In this document: positions 10,681 through 22,272 of the stretch, in pieces | Position numbering within the stretch: the stretch's first letter is position 1 | Layout: each line of letters begins with the position of its first letter | Origin: Nocardia goodfellowii | GTDB lineage: Bacteria; Actinomycetota; Actinomycetes; Mycobacteriales; Mycobacteriaceae | DNA length: 64,000 nt | NCBI RefSeq assembly: GCF_017875645.1 | Contig: NZ_JAGGMR010000001.1 | Coordinates: 4,464,001 to 4,528,000 of the forward strand | Reading direction: 5' to 3' | Notes under the pieces: generated by a model | The model's input: the letters and a program-made list of their open reading frames with translations, nothing else | Told to the model about the DNA's origin: nothing | The model's database searches: none | Translations under genes and position numbers: made by a program

Positions 10681-11999
10681 CGGACCTGTCCTTCCGCCCA
10701 GACGGTGCTGCGCGCCGGATCGAACGGACAGCCGGCCCCGCCCAGGTGCATCTCGTACTCCGCGCGGAAGTATTTGATCGAGGACACGATGGGGCTGGCC
10801 GCGCCGTCACCGAGCGCGCAGAACGACTTGCCGTTGATGGTGTCGCTGATATCGAGGAGTTTCCGCAGATCCGATTCGGTGCCGCGGCCCTCCTCGACTC
10901 GTTTCAGCAGTTGCACGAGCCAGTAGGTGCCTTCCCGGCAGGGGGTGCACTTGCCGCAGGATTCGTGGGCGTAGAACTCGGTCCAGCGCAGCACGGCGCG
11001 CACCACACAGGTGGTGTCGTCGAAGATTTGCAGCGCCTTGGTGCCGAGCATGGATCCGGCGGCGGCGACACCCTCGTAGTCCAGGGGGACGTCCAGGTGT
11101 TCGTCGGTGAACAGCGGGGTCGACGAACCGCCTGGCGTCCAGAACTTGACGGTGTGCCCGGCGCGCACACCGCCGGCGAACTTCAGCAGTTCGCGCAGCG
11201 TGATACCCAGGGGCGCTTCGTATTGCCCCGGCCGGGCCACATGCCCGGACAGCGAGTACAGGGTGAAGCCGGGCGACTTCTCGCTGCCCATGGACCGGAA
11301 CCATTCGACGCCGTTCAGGATGATCGGCGGCACCGAGGCGATGGATTCCACGTTGTTGACCACCGTCGGGCAGGCGTAGAGACCGGCGACGGCCGGGAAC
11401 GGGGGACGCAGCCGGGGCTGACCGCGCCGGCCTTCCAGCGAATCCAGCAGCGCGGTCTCCTCACCGCAGATGTAGGCGCCCGCGCCCGCGTGCACCACCA
11501 GGTCCAGGTCGTAGCCCGAACCCAGGATGTCGCGACCGAGATAGCCCGCGGCATAAGCCTGTTCGACAGCGGCCTGCAATCGGCGCAGCACCGGCACCAC
11601 TTCGCCGCGCACATAGATGAACGCGGTCTGGGCGCGGATCGCGTACGAGCCGATGATCACGCCTTCGATCAGCGCGTGCGGGCTCGACAGCATCAACGGA
11701 ATGTCTTTGCAGGTACCGGGTTCCGACTCGTCGGCGTTGACCACCAGGTAGTGCGGCTTGGTCACGCCGTCGGGTCCGGGCCCCTGCGGGATGAAGCCCC
11801 ACTTCAGCCCGGTCGGGAAGCCCGCGCCGCCGCGGCCGCGCAGACCCGCGTCCTTGACGGTCTGGATCACCGCGTCCGGTTCCATCCGCAGCGCTTTGCG
11901 CAGTGCCTGATAGCCGTCGTGGCGGGAGTAGGTGTCGAGGGTCCAGGACTGCGGGTCGTCCCAGTAGCGGGACAGGACGGGAGTCAATGCGGTGGTCAT
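10677..11999 (-). CDS. nuoF: NADH-quinone oxidoreductase subunit F
   Basis: NADH- and FMN-binding subunit that accepts electrons from NADH, 440 residues. It shows [15 protein letters not shown] (nucleotide/FMN loop), [28 protein letters not shown] and the N3 cluster motif [13 protein letters not shown] with a later Cys. ATG at 11999 was chosen because it overlaps the nuoE stop as ATGA and starts the family-typical N-terminus; the longer upstream frame is the nuoE shadow. Confidence 0.97.
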   Translation of the reverse strand: MTTALTPVLSRYWDDPQSWTLDTYSRHDGYQALRKALRMEPDAVIQTVKDAGLRGRGGAGFPTGLKWGFIPQGPGPDGVTKPHYLVVNADESEPGTCKDIPLMLSSPHALIEGVIIGSYAIRAQTAFIYVRGEVVPVLRRLQAAVEQAYAAGYLGRDILGSGYDLDLVVHAGAGAYICGEETALLDSLEGRRGQPRLRPPFPAVAGLYACPTVVNNVESIASVPPIILNGVEWFRSMGSEKSPGFTLYSLSGHVARPGQYEAPLGITLRELLKFAGGVRAGHTVKFWTPGGSSTPLFTDEHLDVPLDYEGVAAAGSMLGTKALQIFDDTTCVVRAVLRWTEFYAHESCGKCTPCREGTYWLVQLLKRVEEGRGTESDLRKLLDISDTINGKSFCALGDGAASPIVSSIKYFRAEYEMHLGGAGCPFDPARSTVWAEGQVR

Positions 12000-12721
12000 G
12001 CGTTCTCCTCCCGCGCCACGCGCAGACCGGCCAGCGTCGCCTCGCCCGCCGCGCCGTCGAGCACGCCGGGCCGCTGGTCGGGGAAGCCGGCGAGGATGCG
12101 CGCGGTCTGCTTGAACGTGCACAGCGTCGCGCCCCGGGACGGCGTCACCTGCTGGCCGGCGCGCAACGCGTCCACCAGGGCCTGGGCCGATTCCGGAGTC
12201 TGATTGTCGAAGAATTCCCAGTTCACCATGACTACGGGAGCGAAATCGCAGGCGGCGTTGCACTCGATGTGCTCGAGGGTGATCGCCCCGTCCTCGGTGG
12301 TCTGGCCGTGCGTGATGCCCAGATGACGTTCCAGCATCGCCAGGATCTCGTCGCCGCCCAGCACCGCGCACAGCGTGTTGGTGCAGACGCCGACGTGGTA
12401 TTCGCCGGTCGGGGTGCGCCGGAACATGGAGTAGAAGGTGGCGACCGCGGTGACCTCCGCGCCGGTCAATCCCAGCATGTCGGCGCAGAATTCGATGCCG
12501 GTGCCGGAAACGAAACTCTCCTCGGCCTGCACCAGATGCAGCATCGGCAGCAGCGCCGAGCGGGCCACCGGGTAGCGGCGGATGATCGCCTGGGCCTCGG
12601 TTTCCAGTCGCGCGCGGACCTTGGCCGGGTACGGTTCCGGCCGGGTCGTCAGCCGCAGCAGGATCGCGGTGTTCGCGGAGGTCGCGGCGCCGGACACCGC
12701 TTCGGTACGTTCGACGGTCAT
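11996..12721 (-). CDS. nuoE: NADH-quinone oxidoreductase subunit E
   Basis: [2Fe-2S] subunit of the NADH dehydrogenase module, 241 residues. The four cluster cysteines are visible in VCTNTLC and [15 protein letters not shown]. The thioredoxin-like fold region follows a helical N-terminus ([20 protein letters not shown] segment). ATG at 12721 overlaps the nuoD stop by four bases. Confidence 0.96.
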   Translation of the reverse strand: MTVERTEAVSGAATSANTAILLRLTTRPEPYPAKVRARLETEAQAIIRRYPVARSALLPMLHLVQAEESFVSGTGIEFCADMLGLTGAEVTAVATFYSMFRRTPTGEYHVGVCTNTLCAVLGGDEILAMLERHLGITHGQTTEDGAITLEHIECNAACDFAPVVMVNWEFFDNQTPESAQALVDALRAGQQVTPSRGATLCTFKQTARILAGFPDQRPGVLDGAAGEATLAGLRVAREENA

Positions 12722-14019
12722 CGGTCGACACCACCCATCACCGGGTCGATGCTCGCGACGGACGCGATCACGTCGGCGACCATGCCGCCTTCGCACATCG
12801 CCGCCACCGCTTGCAGATTCGTGAACGAGGGGTCCCGGTAGTGCACGCGGTAGGGGCGGGTGCCGCCGTCGCTGACCATGTGCACGCCGAGTTCGCCGCG
12901 CGGGGATTCCACGGCGGTGTACACCTGGCCGGCCGGTACCCGGATGCCCTCGGTGACCAGTTTGAAGTGGTGGATGAGTCCCTCCATGGACGTGCCCATG
13001 ATCTTGCTGATGTGCTTGGGCGAGTTGCCGAGTCCGTCGGGGCCGAGCTTCAGGTCGGCCGGCCAGGCGATCTTCTTGTCCTCCACCATGACCGGGCCGG
13101 GCCGCAGCCGGTCCAGGCACTGCTCGACGATCTTCAGCGACTCCTTCATCTCCTCCACCCGGATCAGGTAGCGGCCGTAGCAGTCGCAACCCGTGGTGGT
13201 GGGGATGTCGAATTCGTAGGTCTCGTACCCGCAGTAGGGCTGCGACTTGCGCAGATCGTGCGGCAGACCGGTGGCGCGCAGCACGGGGCCGGTGATGCCC
13301 AGGGCCATGCAGCCGGTCAGGTCGAGATAGCCGATGTCCTGGGTGCGGGCCTTCCAGATCGGGTTTTGGGTGAGCAGATGCTCCATGTCCCGCAAGCGTT
13401 TCGGCATCAGGTCGAGCAGTTCACGAACCTTCTGCACGCCGTCGTCCGGCAGATCCTGGGCCAGGCCACCCGGCCGGATGTAGGCGTGGTTCATGCGCAG
13501 ACCGGTGATGGTCTCGAAGACGTCCAGGATCAGTTCGCGCTCCCGGAAACCGAACAGCATCGGGGTGAGGGCGCCCAGCTCCATGCCGCCGGTGGCCAGG
13601 GCCACCAGATGCGAGGAGATGCGGTTGAGTTCCATCAGCAAAACGCGAATGACGGTGGCGCGCTCCGGAATCTGCTCGGTGATGTCGAGCAGCGACTCCA
13701 CGCCGAGGCAGTAGGCGGCCTCGTTGAAGAAGGGGGACAGGTAGTCCATCCGGGTGACGAAGGTGACGCCCTGCATCCAGTTCCGGAATTCGAGGTTCTT
13801 CTCGATACCGGTGTGCAGGTAGCCGATGCCGCAGCGGGCCTCGATGACGGTTTCGCCTTCGATTTCCAGAATGAGCCGCAGCACGCCGTGGGTGGACGGG
13901 TGCTGCGGGCCCATATTGACGACGATGCGTTCTTCGGCCGCGCCCTCGATCGATTCGGTGACCTGGTCCCAGTCCTGTCCGGCGACGGTGACCGTGGGGA
14001 GAGTGTCGATGTCGTTCAC
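12718..14019 (-). CDS. nuoD: NADH-quinone oxidoreductase subunit D
   Basis: Quinone-site subunit of complex I, 433 residues, related to the large subunit of [NiFe] hydrogenases but without the nickel cysteines. The diagnostic [15 protein letters not shown] is near residue 35, and [23 protein letters not shown] and [14 protein letters not shown] are present. The start is a GTG at 14019 ([19 protein letters not shown]); this G is also the last base of the nuoC TAG. Confidence 0.97.
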   Translation of the reverse strand: MNDIDTLPTVTVAGQDWDQVTESIEGAAEERIVVNMGPQHPSTHGVLRLILEIEGETVIEARCGIGYLHTGIEKNLEFRNWMQGVTFVTRMDYLSPFFNEAAYCLGVESLLDITEQIPERATVIRVLLMELNRISSHLVALATGGMELGALTPMLFGFRERELILDVFETITGLRMNHAYIRPGGLAQDLPDDGVQKVRELLDLMPKRLRDMEHLLTQNPIWKARTQDIGYLDLTGCMALGITGPVLRATGLPHDLRKSQPYCGYETYEFDIPTTTGCDCYGRYLIRVEEMKESLKIVEQCLDRLRPGPVMVEDKKIAWPADLKLGPDGLGNSPKHISKIMGTSMEGLIHHFKLVTEGIRVPAGQVYTAVESPRGELGVHMVSDGGTRPYRVHYRDPSFTNLQAVAAMCEGGMVADVIASVASIDPVMGGVDR

Positions 14020-14786
14020 TAGCTGTATGCCCTCCGCTCGTCGGGCGGCGGGATACGCGCGCCCTTGTATTCGACCGGGATCCCGCCGAGCGGGTAGTCC
14101 TTGCGCTGGGGGTGACCGCGCCAGTCGTCCGGCATGGTGATGCGGGTCAGCGACGGATGACCGTCGAAGACGATGCCGAAGAAGTCGTAGGTTTCCCGCT
14201 CGTGCCAGTCGACGGTGGGGTACACCGCGAACAGCGACGGGATGTGCGGGTCGTCGTCGGGTGCGGACACCTCGATCCGCAGCCGGCGGTTGTGCGTGAT
14301 CGACATCAGGGGATAGACCGCGTGCAGTTCGCGGCCCGCGTCCTCGGGGTAGTGCACGCCGCTGACGCCGAGGCAGAGCTCGAAACGCAGTGCGGCGTAA
14401 TCCCGCAGGCATTGCGCGACCGCGACGAGGTGCTCGCGGCGGACGTGCAGGGTGAGCTGACCGCGGAAGACCACGACCTTCTCCAGCGCCGTCTCCAGGG
14501 CGATGTCACCGGCGGCGAGCGCGGCGCGCAGCGCGGCGACGACCTCGTCGAAGTAGCCGCCGTAGGGCGGGTGGCTGCCACCGGGCAGGGAGACCGGGCG
14601 GACCAGGCGGCCGTAGCCGGAGGTGTCGCCGGTGTCGGTGCTGCCGAACATGCCGCGGCGCACACCGATCACCTCTTCACCGGGCGTCTGCAGCTGATCC
14701 GGCGGCAGCGTGCCCTCGGGGCCCGCGGTCGCGGCGGCGTCTGTCTCCGAGCGGTTCTGGGTGTTCTCCGGGGAGTCGAAGGTCAT
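14019..14786 (-). CDS. nuoC: NADH-quinone oxidoreductase subunit C
   Basis: Complex I 30-kDa subunit of the hydrophilic arm, 255 residues. The signature is [19 protein letters not shown], followed by [20 protein letters not shown]. The N-terminal 50 residues are hydrophilic and variable. ATG at 14786 overlaps the nuoB stop as ATGA. Not fused to NuoD here, unlike in E. coli. Confidence 0.96.
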   Translation of the reverse strand: MTFDSPENTQNRSETDAAATAGPEGTLPPDQLQTPGEEVIGVRRGMFGSTDTGDTSGYGRLVRPVSLPGGSHPPYGGYFDEVVAALRAALAAGDIALETALEKVVVFRGQLTLHVRREHLVAVAQCLRDYAALRFELCLGVSGVHYPEDAGRELHAVYPLMSITHNRRLRIEVSAPDDDPHIPSLFAVYPTVDWHERETYDFFGIVFDGHPSLTRITMPDDWRGHPQRKDYPLGGIPVEYKGARIPPPDERRAYS

Positions 14787-15337
14787 CGCAACAGACCCTC
14801 CATCCGAATGGTCGGGGTCGAGGCGAGCGCGGCCTGCTCGGCGGCGCGGATCGCTTCCTCGCGATTCACCCCGAGCGGCATCTCCTGGATCTTGGCGTGC
14901 AGCGCCAGGATCGCGTTCAGCAGCATTTCCGGGCGCGGCGGGCAGCCGGGCAGGTAGATGTCCACCGGCACCACGTGGTCCACGCCCTGCACGATCGCGT
15001 AGTTGTTGAACATGCCACCGGAGGAAGCGCAGACGCCCATGGCCAGAACCCATTTCGGCTCGGTCATCTGGTCGTAGACCTGGCGCAGCACCGGCGCCAT
15101 CTTCTGACTGACCCGCCCGGCGACGATCATCAGATCGGCCTGGCGGGGGGAGGCCCGGAAGGCCTCCATGCCGAACCGGGCGATGTCGAAACGGCCTGCG
15201 CCCGTTGCCATCATCTCGATGGCGCAGCAGGCCAGGCCGAAGGTGGCCGGCCACAGCGAACCCTTGCGCAGGTAGCCGGCGAAGTCCTCCACGGTGCTCA
15301 GCAGAAATCCGCTGGGCAGCTTTTCTTCGAGACCCAT
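14783..15337 (-). CDS. nuoB: NADH-quinone oxidoreductase subunit B
   Basis: Subunit carrying the terminal [4Fe-4S] cluster N2 next to the quinone site, 184 residues. The adjacent-cysteine motif [10 protein letters not shown], the third ligand in [15 protein letters not shown] and the fourth in [10 protein letters not shown] are all present. ATG at 15337 ([19 protein letters not shown]) matches the usual actinobacterial N-terminus; an open frame extends 21 codons further but overlaps nuoA. Seven bases after nuoA. Confidence 0.97.
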   Translation of the reverse strand: MGLEEKLPSGFLLSTVEDFAGYLRKGSLWPATFGLACCAIEMMATGAGRFDIARFGMEAFRASPRQADLMIVAGRVSQKMAPVLRQVYDQMTEPKWVLAMGVCASSGGMFNNYAIVQGVDHVVPVDIYLPGCPPRPEMLLNAILALHAKIQEMPLGVNREEAIRAAEQAALASTPTIRMEGLLR

Positions 15338-15344
15338 TGTCTTT

Positions 15345-15740
15345 TCAGTCCCAACTGAGCCCGCCACGGCTCCATTCGTAGGCATAGGCGACGGAGACAT
15401 TGACGATGAACAGCGCCATGGCGGCGAACCCGAAGACGCCGAGGGCGTCGAAGTGCACAGCCCACGGGTAGAGGAACACGATCTCGATGTCGAAGATGAT
15501 GAAGAGCATGGCGGTGAGGTAGTACTTCACCGGGAAGCGCTGGCCCGCAGCGTTTCCCGGGCCGCCGCCGATGGCGTGCGGTGTCGGTTCGATACCGCAC
15601 TCGTAGGCTTCCATCTTCGAGCGGTTGTAGCGCTTCGGGCCGATGAGCGAGGCCATGATGATCGAGAAGATCGCGAACGCCGCGGCGATCGCGCCTAGGA
15701 CGAGGGTGGGCATCTCCACGTTTTGAGATATCGCGGTCAC
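15345..15740 (-). CDS. nuoA: NADH-quinone oxidoreductase subunit A
   Basis: First gene of the complex I operon: a 131-residue, three-helix membrane subunit. Conserved segments are YECGIEP and [23 protein letters not shown] start at 15740, preceded by a strong AAGGAGGGG ribosome site about seven bases upstream. The operon promoter must lie in the 415-bp region upstream. Confidence 0.97.
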   Translation of the reverse strand: MTAISQNVEMPTLVLGAIAAAFAIFSIIMASLIGPKRYNRSKMEAYECGIEPTPHAIGGGPGNAAGQRFPVKYYLTAMLFIIFDIEIVFLYPWAVHFDALGVFGFAAMALFIVNVSVAYAYEWSRGGLSWD

Positions 15741-16155
15741 GGGATCGGTTCCCCTCCTTGCGAGCTGGGGCTCTTGTGAATGTCGACCGGTCGGTCGGAG
15801 CGGGTCTCATACCGCGCCCGCGCTCGTGTGAGCTACGGCACAGACTACAACTGAACCCGGGGGAGGCTACCCGAATGGTTCCCGTCTTTGATCGAATTCG
15901 GAACTGCGATTCATGACAGAAACGGTGGTAATCCGCAGGTGATGTCACGTGACGAACTGTGTGGTGGGTCCGGGTTGTCGGCTATGCCTCGACTACTCAT
16001 CGGTAGAGGTGTTACCGATGAGTTGCGCACGACGCAGTCGATCACCGCGGCGCACCGTCAACCCGATTGACCAAGGTTGCTCATGGGTCGCTGTGGGTAA
16101 GCCGGGTGCGCGGCGGTGATCGTGAGATGTGGGGAAGCTATAGCTCGGTGCGGGA
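15741..16155. other. 415-bp intergenic region upstream of nuoA
   Basis: No convincing gene. It carries the nuo ribosome site and presumably the operon promoter, though I could not pick a confident -35/-10 pair. Two symmetrical elements stand out: a 10-bp palindrome GTCACGTGAC at 15944-15953 and an 11-bp-arm inverted repeat at 15995-16023 (listed separately). The region also forms the 3' flank of the minus-strand regulator gene ending at 16156. Confidence 0.7.
15995..16023. promoter_or_regulatory. Perfect 11-bp inverted repeat upstream of nuo
   Basis: ACTCATCGGTA and TACCGATGAGT around a 7-base spacer, about 255 bp upstream of nuoA and 133 bp beyond the stop of the receiver-domain gene. No U-run follows on either strand. 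It could be a regulator binding site or a structured 3' end of the upstream transcript. Confidence 0.5.
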
Positions 16156-16608
16156 TCAGGCGGCGGCGCGGTTGCGCAGCAGGCCGACCACGGCCTCGGT
16201 CAGTTCGATCGGATCGATCGGATGCGACACCGCGGCCTCGGCCCGCGACCAGCTCGCCAGCCAGGCGTCGTCGCGGCGGCCGGTGAGCACGAGAACCGGT
16301 GGGCAGTCCTCGATTTCGTCCTTGAGCTGCTTGGCGATGCCGAGCCCGCCGGTCGGGGCGGATTCGCCGTCCAGGATGGCCAGGTCGATGCCGCCCGCGT
16401 CCATCTGCGCGATCACCACCGCGCCGGTGGCGACCTCGAGGTATTCGAGTTCCGGTAGTTCCGGATGCGGGCGTTTGCCCAGCGCCATGGTCACCTGGCG
16501 CCGAGTATCGGCATCGTTGCTGTAGACCAGGACCCGCAGGGGGGCGGCGGACCGCGCAGCGGTCGGAGTGGGTGCATACAGCGGGGTGGAACGGTTCGCG
16601 TCGGCCAC
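16156..16608 (-). CDS. Orphan response-regulator receiver protein, Rv3143-like
   Basis: Stand-alone receiver domain, 150 residues with no output domain. RVLVYSNDADTR supplies the acidic pocket, LAILDGES the likely phospho-acceptor Asp, and VLTGR the switch Thr. The normally invariant Lys before Pro is replaced by His (AAVSHPIDP), so signalling may be atypical. Position beside nuoA matches Rv3143 in M. tuberculosis, which as I recall has been reported to contact complex I. Start GTG at 16608 is chosen because it begins just before the domain; the longer open frame is a shadow. No sensor kinase is adjacent. Confidence 0.85.
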   Translation of the reverse strand: MADANRSTPLYAPTPTAARSAAPLRVLVYSNDADTRRQVTMALGKRPHPELPELEYLEVATGAVVIAQMDAGGIDLAILDGESAPTGGLGIAKQLKDEIEDCPPVLVLTGRRDDAWLASWSRAEAAVSHPIDPIELTEAVVGLLRNRAAA

Positions 16609-16697
16609 GCAGGGATGGTACGTCCGGGGGAGTACGCGGCGTGGCAGGTTCGCGAGAATCCGCGTGCCGCCGCGCCTGTCGCCCTGGGTATTCCGCC

Positions 16698-17285
16698 TCA
16701 GAGTTTGACGACTTGGCGCACGATCGGGTGGCCGAGGCGCGCGGCCAGCTCGCGTTCGAATGCATCGGTCAGCGGTGGCCAGCTCCAGAATTCGAAGGCC
16801 AGGGTGCTCAGGGCGAAGCCGGAGGACCACTGCCAGCGCGTGATCGGGGTGGTGGCCCCGCAGGCCGGACAGTCGACGGTGCCCGTGCCGGTGCCGCGCC
16901 ACGCGGTGATGGCGGCGGCCAGCGGCGCCCAGCGGGCGCGATCGGGTTCCCAATGGCCTGCGGGGTAGTCGATGATCACGGTGTCGGCGGAGCAGTCGGG
17001 GCATCGCGCGTAGTCGGGGGTGTCCGCGCCTTGGCCCTCGACGAACGCGTTGCGTCCCAGGGCGACCGCGACGGGGCCGGGCTCCCATTGCTCGACGGTG
17101 ACGTGGTGCCAATTCGGTCCTGGGACATAGCCTTCGGCGGCGTAGTCGCTGTACATTCGCTCGCTGGACTTCTCGCGGGTCAGGATTCCGTCGGTGATCA
17201 GCCGGTCGATGACGCGGTGTGCGAGCGGCCCCGCATCCGCCTCCGATGCTTCGAGAACGACGATCCGCTCGCAGTACACGCCCAT
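16698..17285 (-). CDS. Hypothetical protein with a double-CxxC zinc-ribbon
   Basis: Not recognised as a named family. 195 residues with two CxxC pairs, CPDCS around residue 95 and CPACG around residue 140, suggesting a zinc ribbon. The N-terminal part could be a small alpha/beta domain (MGVYCERIVVLEASEADAGP). ATG start at 17285, 31 bases after the LysR-type gene on the same strand, so probably co-transcribed with cbbR; the receiver-domain gene follows 89 bases downstream. Soluble, no signal peptide seen. Confidence 0.75.
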   Translation of the reverse strand: MGVYCERIVVLEASEADAGPLAHRVIDRLITDGILTREKSSERMYSDYAAEGYVPGPNWHHVTVEQWEPGPVAVALGRNAFVEGQGADTPDYARCPDCSADTVIIDYPAGHWEPDRARWAPLAAAITAWRGTGTGTVDCPACGATTPITRWQWSSGFALSTLAFEFWSWPPLTDAFERELAARLGHPIVRQVVKL

Positions 17286-17316
17286 GGCTGCATCTTGCCG
17301 TACGGGAATCGACGGC

Positions 17317-18192
17317 TCACGGCGGGTAGAAGGCGTCTCCGCCGACTTGGCCCGGGTCGAGCAGGTGGGCGAGGAACAGGCGGGTGGTCGGGGTGGGGGT
17401 GCCGGTGGTGATGGCGTTCCAGGGGCGATCGAGCGGGGTGCCGTCGACGGGGAGGATGGCGAGTACCCCGGATTCGAGGTCCTGTTCGACGGCGTCGCTG
17501 TGAATCAGGGTGACGCCCAAGCCTTCTCGGGCGGCGGCCAGGACCGCTCCGTGCGAGCCGAGGGTGAGGGTGGGCGGGTTGCGGCCGAGGTGGTCGAGCA
17601 GCTCCAGGGTGGCGTCCCGGGTGCCGGAGCCGCGGCCGCGGAGCAGCCAGGTGCTGCGCAGCGGATGGCGGCCGGGCGGCCCGACCACGACCAGCCGGCT
17701 GGGCCGGCGGGCACGGGTGACCAGTCCGGCATCGCGGGGTGGGCGGCCCGCGATCACCAAATCGGTTTCGTGGTGCTGCAATTCGACGAACAGGACGTCG
17801 CGGGGGTGCACCGACAGGCTGAGTTCGACTTCGGGATAGCGGCGGCGGAAGGAGGCGAGCGGTCGGAGCAGGACGTATTCGCCCGCGGTGGCGACGACTC
17901 CGATGCGCAGCCGCCCGGTGTCGGCCCGCTGGACCGCGGCGTGCGCCTCCTTCATGAGACCGAGGATGCTGCGGCAGTAGCCGGCGTAGACCCGGCCCGC
18001 CTCGGTCAACGCGATGCCGCGACCGGTTTTCGCGATCAGCTTGGCGCCCAGCTGTTTTTCGATGTGCGCGACGGCGGCGGAGACGGCCGCCTCGGTGACG
18101 TGCAGCTGGCCGGCGGCGCGGCGGATGCTGCCCTGGCGGGCGACGACCAGGAACGTTTCCATCCGTGTCGCGCTCACCGGCCCGCCCGCCAC
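17317..18192 (-). CDS. cbbR: LysR-family transcriptional regulator, CbbR
   Basis: Likely activator of the divergent cbb operon. 291 residues with an N-terminal winged helix (TFLVVARQGSIRRAAGQLHV, TEAAVSAAVAHIEKQLGAKL) and a C-terminal LysR effector domain. CbbR proteins sense Calvin-cycle metabolites or NADPH, and the divergent position 158 bp from cbbL is the classic arrangement. Start GTG at 18192; a GTG five codons further in (18177) is equally possible. Identification as CbbR rests mainly on context. Confidence 0.85.
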   Translation of the reverse strand: MAGGPVSATRMETFLVVARQGSIRRAAGQLHVTEAAVSAAVAHIEKQLGAKLIAKTGRGIALTEAGRVYAGYCRSILGLMKEAHAAVQRADTGRLRIGVVATAGEYVLLRPLASFRRRYPEVELSLSVHPRDVLFVELQHHETDLVIAGRPPRDAGLVTRARRPSRLVVVGPPGRHPLRSTWLLRGRGSGTRDATLELLDHLGRNPPTLTLGSHGAVLAAAREGLGVTLIHSDAVEQDLESGVLAILPVDGTPLDRPWNAITTGTPTPTTRLFLAHLLDPGQVGGDAFYPP

Positions 18193-18254
18193 CCGGCCAC
18201 CACCCTCCTCGAATCGTTGCGCGCTGCCTTATCCGTTGTCCTCGACGGTAGCAA

Positions 18255-19793
<1,539 letters not shown>

Positions 19794-19804
19794 AAGGCGC
19801 CGCC

Positions 19805-20227
19805 ATGTATCTGCGTCACGGAACCTTCTCCTATCTTCCGGAATTCACCGATGCCGACATCGCCGCGCAGGTGCGTTACGCACTGCTCAACAGCTGGCCG
19901 GTGTCGGTGGAATACACCGACGATCCGCACCCGCGCAACGCCTACTGGCAGATGTGGGGACTGCCGCTGTTCGATCTCGACGAACCCGACGGCGTGCTGG
20001 CCGAGATCAACGCCTGCCGCGCCACTTTCCCGCGGCACTATGTCCGAGTGCTGGCCTACGACGCCCGCTTCGGGCGGCAGACGACCGCGCTGAGCTTTCT
20101 GGTGCAGCGCCCGGCCGTCGAACCCGGCTTCGAACTGACCCGCACCGAAGGCCCGGATCGACGCCAAACCTACGGGCTGCGTTCCTATGCCACCGAGAAA
20201 CCGCAGGGCGCGCGGTATGGCGGCTGA
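19805..20227 (+). CDS. cbbS: RuBisCO small subunit
   Basis: Caps the L8 core of form I RuBisCO. 140 residues. The family pattern is visible in [40 protein letters not shown] and WGLPLFD, with a C-terminal extension (about residues 110-140) of the kind found in red-type small subunits. It starts 11 bases after cbbL with AAAGG upstream, and its 3' end overlaps the cbbX start by 11 bases, so the three genes are translationally linked. Confidence 0.95.
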   Translation: MYLRHGTFSYLPEFTDADIAAQVRYALLNSWPVSVEYTDDPHPRNAYWQMWGLPLFDLDEPDGVLAEINACRATFPRHYVRVLAYDARFGRQTTALSFLVQRPAVEPGFELTRTEGPDRRQTYGLRSYATEKPQGARYGG

Positions 20228-21188
20228 GAGCAACGGTTTCCGGCTGCACCGGCCGAGTCCGCAGGGGCCGCGGCCGGTGCCGGACGCCGCGCCGGAGCCG
20301 CCGCCGATCCTGGCTGACGACGCGGTGCTGGACCTGTCGACCGACATCGCGGGCGAGGACGTCGAACTGACGCTGCGCCGGCTCGACGAGGAGCTGGTCG
20401 GTTTGGCGAACGTCAAGCGCCGGGTCCGGGAGATCGCGGCGCTGCTGCTGATCGACCGGGCCCGGCGGCGCTTCGGGCTGGAATCGGCCAAGCCCACCAT
20501 GCATATGAGTTTCACCGGCGGGCCGGGTACCGGTAAGACCACAGTGGCTCTGCGCATGGCCGAACTGCTGCACACCCTCGGCTATATCCGGAAACCCAAG
20601 GTGCACACCGTGACCCGAGACGATCTGGTCGGTCAGTTCATCGGTCATACGGCGCCCAAGACCAAGGAGGCCGTCGCCAAGGCGGCGGGCGGCGTGCTGT
20701 TCATCGATGAGGCCTATTACCTGTTCCGGCCGGAGAACGAGCGGGATTACGGCCAGGAGGTCATCGAGATCCTGTTGCAGGAGATGGAGAGCGAGCGGGC
20801 CAGCCTGGTGGTGATCTTCGCGGGCTACCCGGACCGGATGGAGCGGTTCTTCTCCGCCAATCCCGGGCTGTCCTCCCGGGTGGCCCATCACCTGGAGTTC
20901 GTCGACTACACCCACGAGGAACTGGTGGCCATCGCCGATCTGATGGTGGCGGAGCAGAACTTCCGCTTCGACGACGCCGCGCGGGCCGCGTTCGCCGAGT
21001 ACCTCACCCGCCGGATGGACCGGCCGCGGTTCTCCAACGCGCGCAGCGTCCGCAACGCCGTGGACCGCTGCCGGCTGCGCCACGCCAAACGACTGGTCGA
21101 ACTGCACCGCCCGCTCAGCAAGACCGACCTGATCACGTTGACCGATCGAGATGTCTACGGCAGCAGCGTGTTCGCCGATGGACCCTGA
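20217..21188 (+). CDS. cbbX: Red-type RuBisCO activase CbbX (AAA+ ATPase)
   Basis: Hexameric remodeller that releases inhibitory sugar phosphates from red-type RuBisCO by engaging the large-subunit C-terminus. 323 residues: Walker A GGPGTGKT at 101-108, Walker [11 protein letters not shown] at about 160-169, pore-loop region [15 protein letters not shown], and an arginine-rich C-terminal AAA+ lid. A 50-residue Pro-rich N-terminus precedes the ATPase core. ATG 20217 is preferred over 20187, which lies deep in cbbS. Presence of CbbX supports the red-type assignment. Confidence 0.95.
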   Translation: MAAESNGFRLHRPSPQGPRPVPDAAPEPPPILADDAVLDLSTDIAGEDVELTLRRLDEELVGLANVKRRVREIAALLLIDRARRRFGLESAKPTMHMSFTGGPGTGKTTVALRMAELLHTLGYIRKPKVHTVTRDDLVGQFIGHTAPKTKEAVAKAAGGVLFIDEAYYLFRPENERDYGQEVIEILLQEMESERASLVVIFAGYPDRMERFFSANPGLSSRVAHHLEFVDYTHEELVAIADLMVAEQNFRFDDAARAAFAEYLTRRMDRPRFSNARSVRNAVDRCRLRHAKRLVELHRPLSKTDLITLTDRDVYGSSVFADGP

Positions 21189-21205
21189 CCCCTGGACAGA
21201 CGCCG

Positions 21206-22258
21206 ATGCCAGAAGGACTGAAGACGCTCACCCGCTACACGATCGAAGAGGAGCACCGGCATCCCGGCTCGTCCGGTGAATTCTCGGGTCTGGTCAATGT
21301 CGTCGCCACCGCCACGAAGATCATCGCCAATCAGGTGACCAGGGGTGCGATCGTCGGGTCGCGTCGCAAGCTCGACACTATCGCCAACGACATCATGGTG
21401 TCGGAAACCCAATGGACCGGCCATCTTTCGGCACTGCTGTCCGAGCAGATGAGCGGTGCCCAGCCCGTGCCCGACGCGCATCGGCGCGGGAAATATCTGC
21501 TGGCCTACGACCCGCTGGACGGCTCGTCGAATATCGACGTGAATCTGCCGGTCGGCACGATCTTCAGTGTGCTGCGGGCCCCAGCCGGGTCCGGCGCGGA
21601 GCCTTCGGACGCGGACTTCCTGCAACCCGGCACCCGGCAGGTGTGTGCCGGGTTCACCCTCTACGGACCGGCGACGATGCTGGTGCTCACCACCGGGAGC
21701 GGGGTCGACGGCTTCACTCTCGATCGCGAGATCGGCGCCTTCGTGCTGACCCATCCTCGCATGCGAATCCCCGAGGAGACAACGGGTTTCGCGATCAACG
21801 CCGCCAACGAGCGATTCTGGGAACGGCCGGTGCGCCGCTACGTGCACGAGTGTCTCGACGGAATCGACGGACCGCGCGGCCGGGACTTCAATATGCGCTG
21901 GGTGGCGTCCCTGGTGGCGGACACCTTCCACATCCTGACCCGCGGCGGGGTCTACCTGTATCCGTACGACACCCGGCCGCCGCAACGCGCCGGTCAGGTC
22001 GCGCTGCTCTACGGCGCGAATCCGATCGCGTTCATCGTCGAACAGGCCGGGGGCTGGGCGACCACGGGCGGCGATCGGGTGCGCGAGGTGGTGCCCACCG
22101 AGGTGCACCAGCGGGTTCCGCTGATTTTCGGCTCCCGCAACGAGGTGCAACGTATCGAGCACTATCACAGCGAACCTGAAGAGGGACCCCGCTTCGACAG
22201 CTCGCTGTTCGGGACCCGTTCGCTGTTCCGCCCAGCAGGCCGCGCCAACCCCGTGTAA
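21206..22258 (+). CDS. cbbF: Class I fructose-1,6-bisphosphatase (Calvin cycle)
   Basis: Hydrolyses fructose 1,6-bisphosphate (and perhaps sedoheptulose bisphosphate) in RuBP regeneration. 350 residues with the metal-binding DPLDGSSNIDVN at 102 onward and GGVYLYPYD. Where class I enzymes usually have Ser-Glu-Glu ahead of this, the sequence reads S79-E80-Q81, so one acidic catalytic-site residue appears changed. Most actinobacteria rely on the unrelated GlpX (class II) enzyme for gluconeogenesis, so this copy looks dedicated to the cbb operon. 17 bases after cbbX. Confidence 0.93.
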   Translation: MPEGLKTLTRYTIEEEHRHPGSSGEFSGLVNVVATATKIIANQVTRGAIVGSRRKLDTIANDIMVSETQWTGHLSALLSEQMSGAQPVPDAHRRGKYLLAYDPLDGSSNIDVNLPVGTIFSVLRAPAGSGAEPSDADFLQPGTRQVCAGFTLYGPATMLVLTTGSGVDGFTLDREIGAFVLTHPRMRIPEETTGFAINAANERFWERPVRRYVHECLDGIDGPRGRDFNMRWVASLVADTFHILTRGGVYLYPYDTRPPQRAGQVALLYGANPIAFIVEQAGGWATTGGDRVREVVPTEVHQRVPLIFGSRNEVQRIEHYHSEPEEGPRFDSSLFGTRSLFRPAGRANPV

Positions 22259-22272
22259 CCCCAGGAGCCGCC

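Noticed and set aside
10677..12734. 685-codon frame read as one long protein at nuoF
   Set aside because: The first 245 codons are the out-of-frame shadow of nuoE. NuoF starts at the ATG at 11999.
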